Assembly (NCBI GenBank): GCA_030158185.1
Contig: JAOATP010000162.1
Coordinates: 1 to 45,494 of the forward strand
DNA: 45,494 nucleotides
From: Propionicimonas sp.
GTDB taxonomy: Bacteria > Actinomycetota > Actinomycetes > Propionibacteriales > Propionibacteriaceae
Reading direction: 5' to 3'
A program made the translations under genes and the position numbers. The notes under the pieces are model-generated. The model was not told the origin of the DNA. It did no database searches and saw only the letters and a program-made list of their open reading frames with translations. This document shows positions 26,611 through 35,306 of the stretch, one piece after another (position 1 is the first letter of the stretch; every line of letters starts with the position of its first letter).

Positions 26611-27744
26611 GTGGACATCTTCTGGATCATCATCGCCGCCATCGGGCTGGTACTCGTGGTGGCTGCCGTCACCATCGTCGTCGGACGCCGTCGCGCGCTG
26701 CCCGCGGCCCCAACGGCACCCGCCCTTCCCGCCGAGCCCGCGACGGAGGCCCCCGAGCCTGCGGTGGCACCGGAGACGGAGGCACCCGAGCCGGACGTCG
26801 CCCCGCTGGAGACACCGGAACCGCCCTCCTCACGGCTGAGCCGCCTGCGCCGCCGCCTCTCCGCAAGCAACAACCCGTTCGCCCGCGGCCTCCTCGGCCT
26901 GCTCGCAGCGGACAAGCTGGACGCGGAGGCCTGGGAGGACCTGGAAGCGACCCTGATCACCTCCGACCTCGGCGTCGGGCCCACGGACGAGCTCATCACG
27001 GCACTGCGCCGCGAGGTTTCCATCGACGGCGTCGCCGACCCCGCCAAGGCCCGCGAGGTGCTCCGCGCCGAGCTGCTGAAGCTGATCGGCACCGACACCG
27101 ACCGGTCGCTGAAGGTCACCGGCGCTGACGGCAAGCCCGGCGTCATCCTCGTCGTCGGCGTGAACGGCACCGGCAAGACCACCACCATCGGCAAGTTGTC
27201 CCGGGTGCTCGTCGCCGAAGGCCACACTGTGCTGCTGGCCGCGGCGGACACCTTCCGCGCTGCAGCGGCCGACCAGTTGCAGACCTGGGGTTCCCGGGTC
27301 GGCGTCCGCGTCATCCGCGGGGCCGAGGGTGGCGACCCCGCGTCCGTCGCCCACGACGCCGTCGCTGCCGGTATCACCGAAGGTGTCGACGTCGTCGTCG
27401 TCGACACCGCGGGACGGTTGCACACCAAGACCGGCCTGATGGACGAGCTGGGCAAGATCAAGCGGGTCATCGACCGGCTCGCCCCCGTCACGGAGGTGCT
27501 GCTCGTGATCGACGCAACCACCGGCCAGAACGGCCTTGCCCAGGCACGCGTGTTCGCTGAGGTCGTCGACGTCACCGGCATCGTGTTGTCCAAGCTGGAC
27601 GGTTCGGCAAAGGGCGGCATCGTCGTCCCGGTGCAGCGCGAACTCGGCGTGCCGGTGAAGCTGATCGGGCTCGGTGAGGGCGCGGACGACCTGGCGCCCT
27701 TCGAGGCGGAGGGTTTCGTCGACGCGCTGCTGGGCGAGTCCTGA
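26611..27744 (+). CDS. ftsY: Signal recognition particle receptor FtsY
   Basis: FtsY is the membrane receptor that docks SRP-ribosome complexes at the translocon. The 377 residues begin with a transmembrane helix (MDIFWIIIAAIGLVLVVAAVTIVVG), as in other actinobacteria, then a Pro/Glu/Ala-rich linker to about residue 70. The NG domain follows: GVNGTGKTTTIGKLSRVL (P-loop), AADTFRAAAADQL, VDTAGRLHTK and SKLDGSAKGG. The GTG start has a TACAGT box six bases upstream and no ribosome-binding site. The stop overlaps the next gene's ATG by one base (TGATG). Confidence 0.97.
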   Translation: MDIFWIIIAAIGLVLVVAAVTIVVGRRRALPAAPTAPALPAEPATEAPEPAVAPETEAPEPDVAPLETPEPPSSRLSRLRRRLSASNNPFARGLLGLLAADKLDAEAWEDLEATLITSDLGVGPTDELITALRREVSIDGVADPAKAREVLRAELLKLIGTDTDRSLKVTGADGKPGVILVVGVNGTGKTTTIGKLSRVLVAEGHTVLLAAADTFRAAAADQLQTWGSRVGVRVIRGAEGGDPASVAHDAVAAGITEGVDVVVVDTAGRLHTKTGLMDELGKIKRVIDRLAPVTEVLLVIDATTGQNGLAQARVFAEVVDVTGIVLSKLDGSAKGGIVVPVQRELGVPVKLIGLGEGADDLAPFEAEGFVDALLGES

Positions 27745-28232
27745 TGCGCATCCGTCCAGCCCACCCCGCCGACCTGCCGGCACTGCTGGAGATCTACAAC
27801 GACGCTGTCGTGCACACCACCGCCAGCTGGGACCTGGTGCCGTGGACGCCGGTCGAGCATGCCGAGTGGTACGCGACGAAGGCTGAGCACCGGCACCCGA
27901 TCATGGTCGCCGACGAAGACGGCGAGATCCTCGGCTACGCCGCCTACGGGCCGTTCCGTGCGAAGGCCGGCTACGCCGCGACGATGGAGCACAGCGTGTA
28001 CGTCCGCCCGTCCAGCAGGGGCTTGGGGATCGGGCGCACGCTGCTGGTCGCGATCATCGAGGCGGCGCGGGCCAATGGCGTCCACGCGCTGATCGGCGGG
28101 CTCAGCGCGGACAACGAGGTTTCGCTGGCGCTGCACCGCTCGCTCGGGTTCGTCGAGGTCGGGCGGCTGCCCGAGGTGGGCAGGAAGTTCGACCGCTGGC
28201 TCGACCTCGTGCTGCTGCAACTCATCCTCTGA
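27744..28232 (+). CDS. GNAT acetyltransferase, phosphinothricin-acetyltransferase-like
   Basis: A 162-residue GNAT of the Pat/Bar/YncA group, which acetylate small amino-acid analogues such as phosphinothricin or methionine sulfoximine. Visible features are the N terminus IRPAHPADLPALLEIYNDAV, SVYVRPSSRGLGIGRTLL (motif A, R-G-L-G-I-G) and NEVSLALHRSLGFVEVGRL (motif B). True substrate cannot be read from sequence. Translationally coupled to ftsY through a TGATG overlap, with no functional link evident. Confidence 0.88.
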   Translation: MRIRPAHPADLPALLEIYNDAVVHTTASWDLVPWTPVEHAEWYATKAEHRHPIMVADEDGEILGYAAYGPFRAKAGYAATMEHSVYVRPSSRGLGIGRTLLVAIIEAARANGVHALIGGLSADNEVSLALHRSLGFVEVGRLPEVGRKFDRWLDLVLLQLIL

Positions 28233-28255
28233 CCCCGATCCGACAGGAGTGCGAA

Positions 28256-29758
28256 GTGGCCACAGCGAACGTCATCGTCGACCGCAGCCAGGGCGTCGCG
28301 CCGGTGCAGCGCCGCGTGTTCGGTTCCTTCATCGAGCACCTCGGACGGTGCGTCTACACCGGCATCCACGAGCCGGGCCACCCGACGGCGGACGGGCACG
28401 GCTTCCGCGGTGACGTCCTCGCCCTCGTCAGGGAACTGGGCGTCAGCACTGTCCGCTACCCGGGCGGGAACTTCGTCTCCGGCTACCGCTGGGAGGACGG
28501 CGTCGGACCGGTGGCCGAGCGTCCGCGCCGGCTCGACCTCGCCTGGCACAGCCTCGAGACCAACGAGGTGGGCCTCGACGAGTTCGCCCGCTGGTGCCGG
28601 CTCGCCGGGTGCGAGCCGATGCTGGCAGTGAACCTCGGCACCCGCGGCGTTCAGGAGGCACTGGACGTGCTGGAGTACGCCAACCACCCGGGCGGGACGG
28701 CGTTGTCCGACCAGCGGGTTGCCAACGGCTCGGTCGCGCCGCACGACATCCGGATGTGGTGCCTGGGCAACGAGATGGACGGGCCGTGGCAGGTGGGGCA
28801 CATGACCGCAGGGGAGTACGGCGCGCTCGCAGCGAGGACGGCCGCAGCCATGAAGATGGTCGATCCCGCGCTGGAGCTCGTCGCGTGTGGCTCGTCGGGG
28901 TCGGGAATGCCGACCTTCGGGGAATGGGAACGGGTGGTGCTCGAGGCCGCCTACGACCACGTCGACTACATCTCCTGCCACGCCTACTACCAGGAGCACG
29001 ACGGCGACCTCGGCAGCTTCCTTGCCTCGAGCCTTGACATGGAGTACTTCATCGAGACGGTCGTGGCGACGGCAGACCATGTGCGGCACAAGCTGCGCAA
29101 GGACCGCGCGATCGCGATCTCCTTCGACGAGTGGAATGTCTGGTACCAGAGCAGGTTCACCGAATCGGGCAAGGTCACAGCGGGCTGGCCGGTGGCGCCG
29201 CGGCTGCTGGAGGACGTCTACTCCGTGGCGGACGCCGTCGTGGTCGGCAGCCTGCTGATCACGTTGCTGAGGCACAGCGACCGGGTGCGCAGCGCGTCGC
29301 TGGCCCAGCTGGTGAACGTGATCGGCCCGATCATGACAGAGCCCGGCGGTCCGGCCTGGCGCCAGACGACGTTCTTCCCCTTCGCGACGACGGCACGGCT
29401 CGCCGCGGGCCAGGTACTGAACCCGCGGGTGGAGACCGGCACCTACGCCACAGCCCGTCACGGCGAGGCGCCCCTCGTGGATGCCGTGGCGACCCACGAT
29501 GCCGACACCGGGTCTGCAGCCGTCTTCCTCGTCAACCGTTCGCGCGAGGCCACGACCGTCCGCATCGACGTCCATGACCTCGGGGTCGGGGCCATCCGCG
29601 AGGCACTCACCCTTGCCGACCCCGATCCGTACGCCACCAACACCCGTGAGCAGCCCGACCGCGTCCAGCTGCAGCCCAATGCGACCGCAGCCCACACCGA
29701 TGGCGTGGTGCGCATCGAGCTGCCGCCGGTCTCCTGGACGGCGCTCGCCCTCGGCTGA
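28256..29758 (+). CDS. GH51 alpha-L-arabinofuranosidase
   Basis: Intracellular glycoside hydrolase of family 51 that releases terminal arabinofuranosyl residues from arabino-oligosaccharides. The 500-residue product begins with FGSFIEHLGRCVYTGI and VSTVRYPGGNFVSGYRWED, both family blocks. The acid/base Glu is residue 173 in GNEMDGPW and the nucleophile Glu is residue 292 in FDEWNVW, spaced as in characterised GH51 enzymes. No signal peptide is visible. GTG start with ACAGGAG seven bases upstream. There is no neighbouring sugar transporter or regulator, and it sits between ftsY and ffh. Confidence 0.94.
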   Translation: MATANVIVDRSQGVAPVQRRVFGSFIEHLGRCVYTGIHEPGHPTADGHGFRGDVLALVRELGVSTVRYPGGNFVSGYRWEDGVGPVAERPRRLDLAWHSLETNEVGLDEFARWCRLAGCEPMLAVNLGTRGVQEALDVLEYANHPGGTALSDQRVANGSVAPHDIRMWCLGNEMDGPWQVGHMTAGEYGALAARTAAAMKMVDPALELVACGSSGSGMPTFGEWERVVLEAAYDHVDYISCHAYYQEHDGDLGSFLASSLDMEYFIETVVATADHVRHKLRKDRAIAISFDEWNVWYQSRFTESGKVTAGWPVAPRLLEDVYSVADAVVVGSLLITLLRHSDRVRSASLAQLVNVIGPIMTEPGGPAWRQTTFFPFATTARLAAGQVLNPRVETGTYATARHGEAPLVDAVATHDADTGSAAVFLVNRSREATTVRIDVHDLGVGAIREALTLADPDPYATNTREQPDRVQLQPNATAAHTDGVVRIELPPVSWTALALG

Positions 29759-29762
29759 TGGG

Positions 29763-29768
29763 TAGGAT
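29763..29768 (+). promoter_or_regulatory. Likely -10 box for ffh
   Basis: TAGGAT just after the GH51 stop, 31 bases before the TTG start of ffh. No clear -35. Confidence 0.35.
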
Positions 29769-29799
29769 GGCCCGCGTTCCCGAACCGTGAGGTAGTGCC

Positions 29800-31362
29800 T
29801 TGTTCGACACCCTGTCCGATCGCCTGTCCGGCGCGTTCCGCAGCCTTCGCGGCAAGACCCGGCTGACCGACGCCGACATCGACGCCACTGCGCGCGAGAT
29901 CCGGCTGGCGCTGCTCGAGGCGGACGTCAACCTTGCCGTCGTCAAGGACTTCATCGCAGCGGTGAAGGAGCGCGCCCACGGCGCGGAGCTCACCGGCGCG
30001 CTGAACCCGGGCCAGGCCGTCATCAAGATCGTCAACGACGAACTGGTCACGATCCTCGGTGGGCAGGCGCGGCCGCTGCGCTTCGCCAAGCGTCCCCCGA
30101 CCGTGATCATGCTCGCCGGCCTGCAGGGCTCCGGAAAGACGACGCTGGCAGGCAAGCTCGGCAAGTGGCTGAAGGACCAGGGCCACTCGCCACTGCTGGT
30201 CGCTGCGGACCTGCAGCGTCCCAACGCCGTCACGCAGCTGCAGGTGGTGGGCGAGCGGGCCGGCGTCCACGTGTTCGCTCCCGAACCGGGCAACGGCACC
30301 GGCGACCCGGTCCAGGTCGCCCGGCAGTCGATCCTGCAGGCCATGAGCAAGCTCTACGACGTGGTGATCGTCGACACCGCGGGTCGCCTCGGCGTCGACG
30401 CCGAACTGATGCAGCAGGCGTCCGACATCCGTGACGCCGTCACGCCCACCGAGATCCTGTTCGTCGTCGACGCGATGATCGGCCAGGACGCGGTCAACAC
30501 CGCCCGGGCGTTCGCCGACGGCGTCGGCTTCGACGGGGTCGTGCTGTCCAAGCTGGACGGCGACGCCCGCGGCGGCGCTGCGCTCTCCATCGCCCGCGTC
30601 ACGGGCAAGCCGATCATGTTCGCCTCGAACGGCGAGGGTCTGGGCGACTTCGACGCGTTCCACCCCGACCGGATGGCCAGCCGCATCCTCGGCATGGGCG
30701 ACATCCTCACCCTGATCGAGACCGCGGAGAAGACCTTCGACGCCGAGCAGTCGCAGAAGGCTGCCCAGAAGCTCATCAACGGCAAGGGCGAGTTCGGCCT
30801 CGACGACTTCCTGCAGCAGATGCAGGCCGTGCGCCGGATGGGCCCGCTGTCGAAGATCCTGGGCATGATGCCCGGCATGGGCCAGATGAAGGACCAGATC
30901 GCCGGCATCGACGAGCGTGAGATCGACCGCATCGAGGCGATCATCTACTCGATGACGCCGGCGGAGCGCACCAACCCCAAGGTGCTGGACGGCTCCCGCC
31001 GCGCCCGGATCGCCAAGGGGTCCGGCACGCAGGTCTCCGACGTGAACTCCCTCGTGAACCGCTTCTTCGAGGCCCGCAAGATGATGCAGAGCCTCGCCGG
31101 TGGTGGCATCCCGGGCATGCCGGGCGTCCGCCGTCCCGCCGTGAACCAGGCGCCGAAGAAGAAGAAGGGCAACAAGGTCTCCGGCAACCCGGCCAAGCGC
31201 ACTGGCGCACCGGCAGCGAAGGCCGTCGAGCCCGCAGCCCCAACGTCCGCGTTCGGGCGGCCGCAGCCGACAGAGGCGGAGCTGGCAAAGGCGGTCGGTG
31301 ACTTCCAGCTGCCGGCCGAGTTGCAGCAGCTGTTCAACCCGAAGAACACCGGACCTCGCTGA
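29800..31362 (+). CDS. ffh: Signal recognition particle protein Ffh
   Basis: Ffh is the GTPase of the signal recognition particle; it binds signal peptides and 4.5S RNA. The 520 residues begin FDTLSDRLSGAFRSLRGK, then the NG domain: LAGLQGSGKTTLAGKLGKWL, VDTAGRLGVD and SKLDGDARGGAALS. The M domain follows from about residue 300 with MMPGMGQMKDQIAGI and the RNA-binding GSGTQVSDVNSLVNRF. After the methionine-rich region (FFEARKMMQSLAGGGIPGMPG) there is a long Lys/Ala/Pro-rich tail of about 70 residues, a moderate extension. The TTG start has GAGGTAG five bases upstream. The 4.5S RNA gene is not in the window. Confidence 0.97.
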   Translation: MFDTLSDRLSGAFRSLRGKTRLTDADIDATAREIRLALLEADVNLAVVKDFIAAVKERAHGAELTGALNPGQAVIKIVNDELVTILGGQARPLRFAKRPPTVIMLAGLQGSGKTTLAGKLGKWLKDQGHSPLLVAADLQRPNAVTQLQVVGERAGVHVFAPEPGNGTGDPVQVARQSILQAMSKLYDVVIVDTAGRLGVDAELMQQASDIRDAVTPTEILFVVDAMIGQDAVNTARAFADGVGFDGVVLSKLDGDARGGAALSIARVTGKPIMFASNGEGLGDFDAFHPDRMASRILGMGDILTLIETAEKTFDAEQSQKAAQKLINGKGEFGLDDFLQQMQAVRRMGPLSKILGMMPGMGQMKDQIAGIDEREIDRIEAIIYSMTPAERTNPKVLDGSRRARIAKGSGTQVSDVNSLVNRFFEARKMMQSLAGGGIPGMPGVRRPAVNQAPKKKKGNKVSGNPAKRTGAPAAKAVEPAAPTSAFGRPQPTEAELAKAVGDFQLPAELQQLFNPKNTGPR

Positions 31363-31373
31363 GTTCGCGGGCA

Positions 31374-32531
31374 ATGAGCCACCACCACGCGCCTCCCGGC
31401 CTGGGTGAGGCGTCGTTCTTCGCCCACGACCACGGCACGGCTGCTCCCGGAGGTGCTCCGGAGCACCAGCGGCTGCACCTGAACGGCGTCCTGCTGCCCG
31501 CCGGCGAGGTCACCGACCTGTGGGTGGTGGACGGCGTGCTGCGCACCGAACCGGTCGCAGACGCCGTGACGGTCTGCACCGGCGCCTGGATCATGCCGGG
31601 CCTCGTCGATGCCCACTGCCACGTCGGGCTCGGGCCGCACGGCGCCGTTGCGGCGGACGTCGCAGAGGCACAGGCGCTCGCCGATCGCGATGCAGGCACC
31701 CTGCTGATCCGGGACGCCGGCTCGCCGGTCGACACCCACTGGATCGACGACCGGGCCGACCTGCCACGCATCATCCGGGCGGGACGCCATGTCGCCCGGC
31801 CGTTGCGCTACATCCGCAACTACGCGGAAGAGGTCGAGCCGGAGGCGCTCGTCGACGAGGTTGCGCGCCAGGCCGCCCGTGGGGACGGCTGGGTGAAGCT
31901 CGTCGGCGACTGGATCGATCGTGACATCGGCGACCTTGCACCCCTGTGGCCGGCCGATGTGGCTGCAGCTGCCATAGCCCGCGCCCACGAACTCGGCGCA
32001 CGGGTCACGGCACACTGCTTCGGCGAGGAGTCGGTGCACCAACTGGTGCGGGCCGGCATCGACGGGATCGAGCACGGCACCGGCCTGGACGCCTCGACGA
32101 TCGCCCTCATGGCAGAGCGCGGCGTCGCCCTCGTCCCGACCCTGATCAACCTGGAGAACTTCCCGGGCTTCGCCGCGGCGGGGGAGTCCAGGTTCCCCGC
32201 CTACGCCCGGCACATGCGCGCGCTGCATGCCCGCCGGTTCGCCACCATCACCGCAGCCATCGAGGCCGGGGTTGCGGTCTACGCCGGCACCGATGCGGGC
32301 GGCACCATCGGCCACGGCCTCGTCGGCACCGAGATCGGCCTGCTGGCCGGGCTCGGCGGAGCAGGGTTCGCGCTGGGAGCAGCGTCCTGGCGTGCCCGGG
32401 AGTGGCTCGGCGCCCCGCCGGTCGCCGACGGCGCCTGGGCCGACCTCGTGGTCTACGACACCGACCCGCGCCTCGACGTCGAGGTGACACGGCATCCGCG
32501 CCTCGTGATCCTGCGCGGCCGCGTCATCTAG
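31374..32531 (+). CDS. Amidohydrolase-family metal-dependent hydrolase
   Basis: A 385-residue member of the amidohydrolase superfamily (imidazolonepropionase/prolidase-like group). The metal ligands are visible in order: VDAHCHVG (H-x-H), GWVKLVGDW (probable carboxylated Lys), VTAHCFGE (His), GIEHGTG (His) and VYAGTDAGG (Asp). A C-terminal beta-sandwich piece (GAWADLVVYDTDPRLDVE) closes the family fold. The first 25 residues are unusual, with MSHHHAPP and FAHDHG clusters that could bind metal. Substrate unknown. The ATG is 11 bases after ffh; the gene is convergent with the Nramp transporter. Confidence 0.88.
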   Translation: MSHHHAPPGLGEASFFAHDHGTAAPGGAPEHQRLHLNGVLLPAGEVTDLWVVDGVLRTEPVADAVTVCTGAWIMPGLVDAHCHVGLGPHGAVAADVAEAQALADRDAGTLLIRDAGSPVDTHWIDDRADLPRIIRAGRHVARPLRYIRNYAEEVEPEALVDEVARQAARGDGWVKLVGDWIDRDIGDLAPLWPADVAAAAIARAHELGARVTAHCFGEESVHQLVRAGIDGIEHGTGLDASTIALMAERGVALVPTLINLENFPGFAAAGESRFPAYARHMRALHARRFATITAAIEAGVAVYAGTDAGGTIGHGLVGTEIGLLAGLGGAGFALGAASWRAREWLGAPPVADGAWADLVVYDTDPRLDVEVTRHPRLVILRGRVI

Positions 32532-32541
32532 CCCCCATCCC

Positions 32542-32558
32542 TGACAAGTCGGGGAGGG
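32542..32558. repeat. Half copy of palindrome family B
   Basis: CTGACAAGTCGGGGAGG, identical over 17 bases to the right half of the element at 18074-18090. The left arm is missing. It lies in the 34-base gap between the convergent amidohydrolase and Nramp genes. Confidence 0.6.
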
Positions 32559-32565
32559 GTGGCCG

Positions 32566-33825
32566 TCAACCGGTGAAGCCCACCCACAACACGATGACGT
32601 TCAGGCAGACGATCAGGCCGACGACCACCCAGTTGAGGACCTGCTGCCACCGCCGGTCGGCATGCTCACCCATCAGCTTCCTGTCGGCGGTGACGACGGC
32701 CAGCGGTGCGGCGGCGAGCGCGACGCCGAAGCTCAGCACCACCTGGCTCCAGATCAGGACCTCCGTAGCGGAGACGCCGGTGAGCAGCAGCAGGACGGCC
32801 GGGGCGATGGTGATCAGGCGACGGAGCGTGGGGGAGACCTGCCAGACGTGCAGGTCCTTCAGGATGCGGGAACCTGCGTGGGTGCCGACGACGGCCGACC
32901 CGATGCCCGAGGCGACAAGGCCGATCCCGAAGATGGCTGCTGCAACCGGGCCGAGCTCGGCGCCGAAGGTGGCGTGCGCCGCCTGGATGGTGTCCCCGCC
33001 GTGTCCCTGGAGGGCGACAGCGCCGAGCAGCAGCATCGCGATGTTCACAGAACCCGAGAACAGCAGGGCGAGGGCGACGTCGAGCCGCTGGATCTTCAGC
33101 AGTCGCCTGATCGGACTGGTCAGTTCGCCATCGGGACGGTGCCTGTCGATCGCCAGCGCGGAGTGCAGGTAGATGGCGTGCGGCATCACCGTCGCGCCCA
33201 GCATCGCAGCGATGAGGGTCCAGGCCTCACTGGGCGGGACGGACGGCACCAGCCCTGCAAGGGTCGGTCCCCAGTCGGGCGGCCGGAAGAAGAGCGCCCC
33301 GATGAACCCGAGCGCGACAACGAGCAGCAGGGCGCCGATGCCGGCCTCGAAGACCCGCTCGCTCCGCCTCCGCAGGAACCAGAGCAGCACGATCGCAATG
33401 GTGCCGACAAGGATGCTCCCTGCCCACAGGGGCAGCCCGAACAGCAGGTTGAGCCCCAGCGCACCGCCGACCACCTCCGCGAGGTCGGTGGCGATGGCGA
33501 TCACGAACGCCTGCAGGCCGTAGGCGAACGTGAGTGCCTTGGGGTTGCCGCGCCTGGCGAACCGGTCGGCCATGGCCTGCGGCAGGGTCTGCCCGGTGAC
33601 CAGACCGAGCTTCGCCGACTGGTACTGGATCACCATCGCCATCAGCGATGCCGTCATCAGCACCCACACGAGGGTGTAGCCGTAGGTGGCGCCGGCACTG
33701 AGGTTGGCCGCGACGTTTCCCGGGTCGACGTAGGCGACGCTTGCGACGAACGCTGGTCCGAGCATGGCCATCGTGCCGGCGGCCACCGCGCGGGTGCGGC
33801 CGGCGCTCCTGCCTCCTGCGTTCAT
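32566..33825 (-). CDS. mntH: Nramp-family divalent metal transporter
   Basis: Proton-coupled importer of Mn2+ and related divalent metals. The 419-residue product has about eleven hydrophobic helices and both Nramp motifs: YVDPGNVAAN in helix 1 and MPHAIYLHS in helix 6, the residues that bind the metal. Start: the ATG at 33825 (MNAGGRSAGRTRAVAAGTM); the open frame further upstream has no support and would cover the rpsP promoter. A TAGCCT box lies ten bases upstream. No MntR/DtxR-type site was recognised. It is divergent from rpsP. Confidence 0.93.
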   Translation of the reverse strand: MNAGGRSAGRTRAVAAGTMAMLGPAFVASVAYVDPGNVAANLSAGATYGYTLVWVLMTASLMAMVIQYQSAKLGLVTGQTLPQAMADRFARRGNPKALTFAYGLQAFVIAIATDLAEVVGGALGLNLLFGLPLWAGSILVGTIAIVLLWFLRRRSERVFEAGIGALLLVVALGFIGALFFRPPDWGPTLAGLVPSVPPSEAWTLIAAMLGATVMPHAIYLHSALAIDRHRPDGELTSPIRRLLKIQRLDVALALLFSGSVNIAMLLLGAVALQGHGGDTIQAAHATFGAELGPVAAAIFGIGLVASGIGSAVVGTHAGSRILKDLHVWQVSPTLRRLITIAPAVLLLLTGVSATEVLIWSQVVLSFGVALAAAPLAVVTADRKLMGEHADRRWQQVLNWVVVGLIVCLNVIVLWVGFTG

Positions 33826-33835
33826 GATGCGTGGC

Positions 33836-33841
33836 AGGCTA
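33836..33841 (-). promoter_or_regulatory. -10 box before the Nramp gene
   Basis: TAGCCT on the minus strand, ten bases before the ATG at 33825; an almost leaderless layout. Confidence 0.4.
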
Positions 33842-33876
33842 CACGGCCCGGTTCGCCGTTCGGGGTACCGGTCTGG

Positions 33877-33882
33877 CAGAAT
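33877..33882 (+). promoter_or_regulatory. Possible -10 box for rpsP
   Basis: CAGAAT, about 150 bases before rpsP. The long leader contains a CCGATG/CATCGG stem with a GCGT loop (33991-34006) shortly before the AGGAG ribosome-binding site. Confidence 0.35.
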
Positions 33883-34034
33883 GGCTCCCGCATCTGTGCC
33901 TGCCGGCGCCCTCTGAACCCGGCTCTCGCGGATCCACCCGAACCAGGCGGGCGTTGCCCCACATCGATCGCCTCGGCTCACCCATCCGGTCCGATGGCGT
34001 CATCGGTCCAAGTTCCAACAGGAGAACCACACAC

Positions 34035-34472
34035 GTGGCTGTCAAGATTCGACTCAAGCGGCTCGGCAAGATCCGCTCCCCGCACTACCGCATCGTCGTC
34101 ATGGACGCCCGCACCAAGCGGGACGGCCGGGCCATCGAGGAGATCGGCCTCTATCACCCGAAGAACGATCCTTCGGTGATCCGGGTCAACTCCGAGCGCG
34201 CGCAGTACTGGCTGTCCGTGGGCGCGCAGCCCACAGAGGCCGTTGTTGCGATCTTCAAGCGCACCGGTGACTGGCAGGCCTTCAGCGGCGACACCAGCCC
34301 GTCCGGTGTCGACCCGCAGCCGGCTCCCCGCGACAAGGTGGCACTGTTCAACGCCGCCCTCGCCGAGGCCGACAGCGAGCCCGTCACCTCCGCCATCTCC
34401 AAGCCGAAAAAGAAGGCTGCAGAGGTCGAAGCTGACGCCGAGGCCGCACCGGCCGAGGCCGAAGAGGCCTGA
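34035..34472 (+). CDS. rpsP: 30S ribosomal protein S16
   Basis: S16 binds 16S rRNA early in 30S assembly. The 145 residues begin [23 protein letters not shown], the family signature, followed by [11 protein letters not shown] and [18 protein letters not shown]-terminal extension of about 60 residues ends in an Ala/Glu-rich acidic tail, common in actinobacteria. GTG start with AGGAG about ten bases upstream; the longer open frame upstream is not conserved. First gene of the rpsP-khpA-rimM-trmD run. Confidence 0.97.
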   Translation: MAVKIRLKRLGKIRSPHYRIVVMDARTKRDGRAIEEIGLYHPKNDPSVIRVNSERAQYWLSVGAQPTEAVVAIFKRTGDWQAFSGDTSPSGVDPQPAPRDKVALFNAALAEADSEPVTSAISKPKKKAAEVEADAEAAPAEAEEA

Positions 34473-34474
34473 GC

Positions 34475-34729
34475 ATGCTCGCCGACGCGCTGGAACACCT
34501 GGTCCGTGGCCTGGTTCCGAACCCGGACGACGTCCGGGTGCGCGAAGCCGACCGTGGCCGGACCCGCACCCTCGAGGTTCGGGTCCACCCGGAGGACATC
34601 GGCAAGGTCATCGGACGGCAGGGACGCACCGCTGGTGCCCTGCGTACGGTGATCGCAGCGCTGGCGGGCCGTGAGTCGGTGCGCGTCGATTTCGTCGACG
34701 TCGACCGCCGGCCGCGCCGTCGCAACTGA
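34475..34729 (+). CDS. khpA: KH-domain RNA-binding protein KhpA
   Basis: An 84-residue single KH domain of the YlqC/KhpA family, an RNA-binding protein that in firmicutes pairs with KhpB and affects cell division and elongation. The GxxG loop is visible in IGKVIGRQGRTAGALR, with LEVRVHPED before it. The length is normal. It starts two bases after rpsP and precedes rimM, its usual place. Confidence 0.95.
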   Translation: MLADALEHLVRGLVPNPDDVRVREADRGRTRTLEVRVHPEDIGKVIGRQGRTAGALRTVIAALAGRESVRVDFVDVDRRPRRRN

Positions 34730-34746
34730 ATCCCAACTCATATCCG

Positions 34747-34776
34747 TCCGCCCCGTCGCAGCAGCGGCGGGGCGGA
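34747..34776 (+). terminator. GC-rich hairpin between khpA and rimM
   Basis: TCCGCCCCG (34747-34755) pairs with CGGGGCGGA (34768-34776); no T-run follows. More likely a structure within the operon than a full terminator. It overlaps a competing upstream ATG for rimM. Confidence 0.4.
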
Positions 34777-34793
34777 TGGCGTTTGGAGACCTG

Positions 34794-35306
34794 GTGTCTG
34801 AGCAACTGATCGTCGGCACCATCGGCCGCGCCCACGGGATCCGTGGCCAGGTGAGCGTCCGTCCGCGCACGGACAGCATCGAGGAGCGCTTCGCCCCGGG
34901 CGCCGTCCTGCAGGCCGGTGCCCGCGCGCTCACCGTCGCGAGCTTCAACCTGCAGCAGGGCCGGCTCACCGTCGCCTTCGCGGAGGTCACCGACCGTTCA
35001 GCGGCCGAGCTGTTGCGCGGGCTGGACCTGACAGCCGAGGGTGTCCCGGACTCGATCGGTGAGGACGAGTACCACGACAGCGATCTGATCGGCCTCGTCG
35101 CGGTCGACCCGGGCGGCGCCCGACTGGGCGAGGTGACCGCCGTGCACCACAACCCTTCGCAGGACCTGCTGGTGCTGAACACCGATGCGGGGGAGCGCAT
35201 GGTGCCCTTCGTCATGGAGCTCGTGCCGGAGGTCGACGTGCCCGGCGGACGCGTCGTCGTCAACCCGATCCCCGGCCTGCTGACCGAGGTGCCCGATGCG
35301 GATTGA
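34794..35306 (+). CDS. rimM: 16S rRNA processing protein RimM
   Basis: RimM assists maturation of the 30S head and binds S19. The 170-residue product begins [23 protein letters not shown], the family N terminus, and includes [15 protein letters not shown] and a PRC-barrel end ([22 protein letters not shown]). The GTG at 34794 has GGAG six bases upstream; an ATG at 34776 and longer frames would add unconserved residues and lie in a hairpin. It overlaps trmD by 11 bases. Confidence 0.94.
   Translation: MSEQLIVGTIGRAHGIRGQVSVRPRTDSIEERFAPGAVLQAGARALTVASFNLQQGRLTVAFAEVTDRSAAELLRGLDLTAEGVPDSIGEDEYHDSDLIGLVAVDPGGARLGEVTAVHHNPSQDLLVLNTDAGERMVPFVMELVPEVDVPGGRVVVNPIPGLLTEVPDAD

Noticed and set aside
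27744-28232. Antibiotic or herbicide resistance gene
   Set aside because: The Pat-like family is broad and chromosomal copies often have other substrates; no resistance context.
32662-34179. Open frame of 505 codons on the plus strand
   Set aside because: Antisense to the Nramp gene and crossing into rpsP in another frame.
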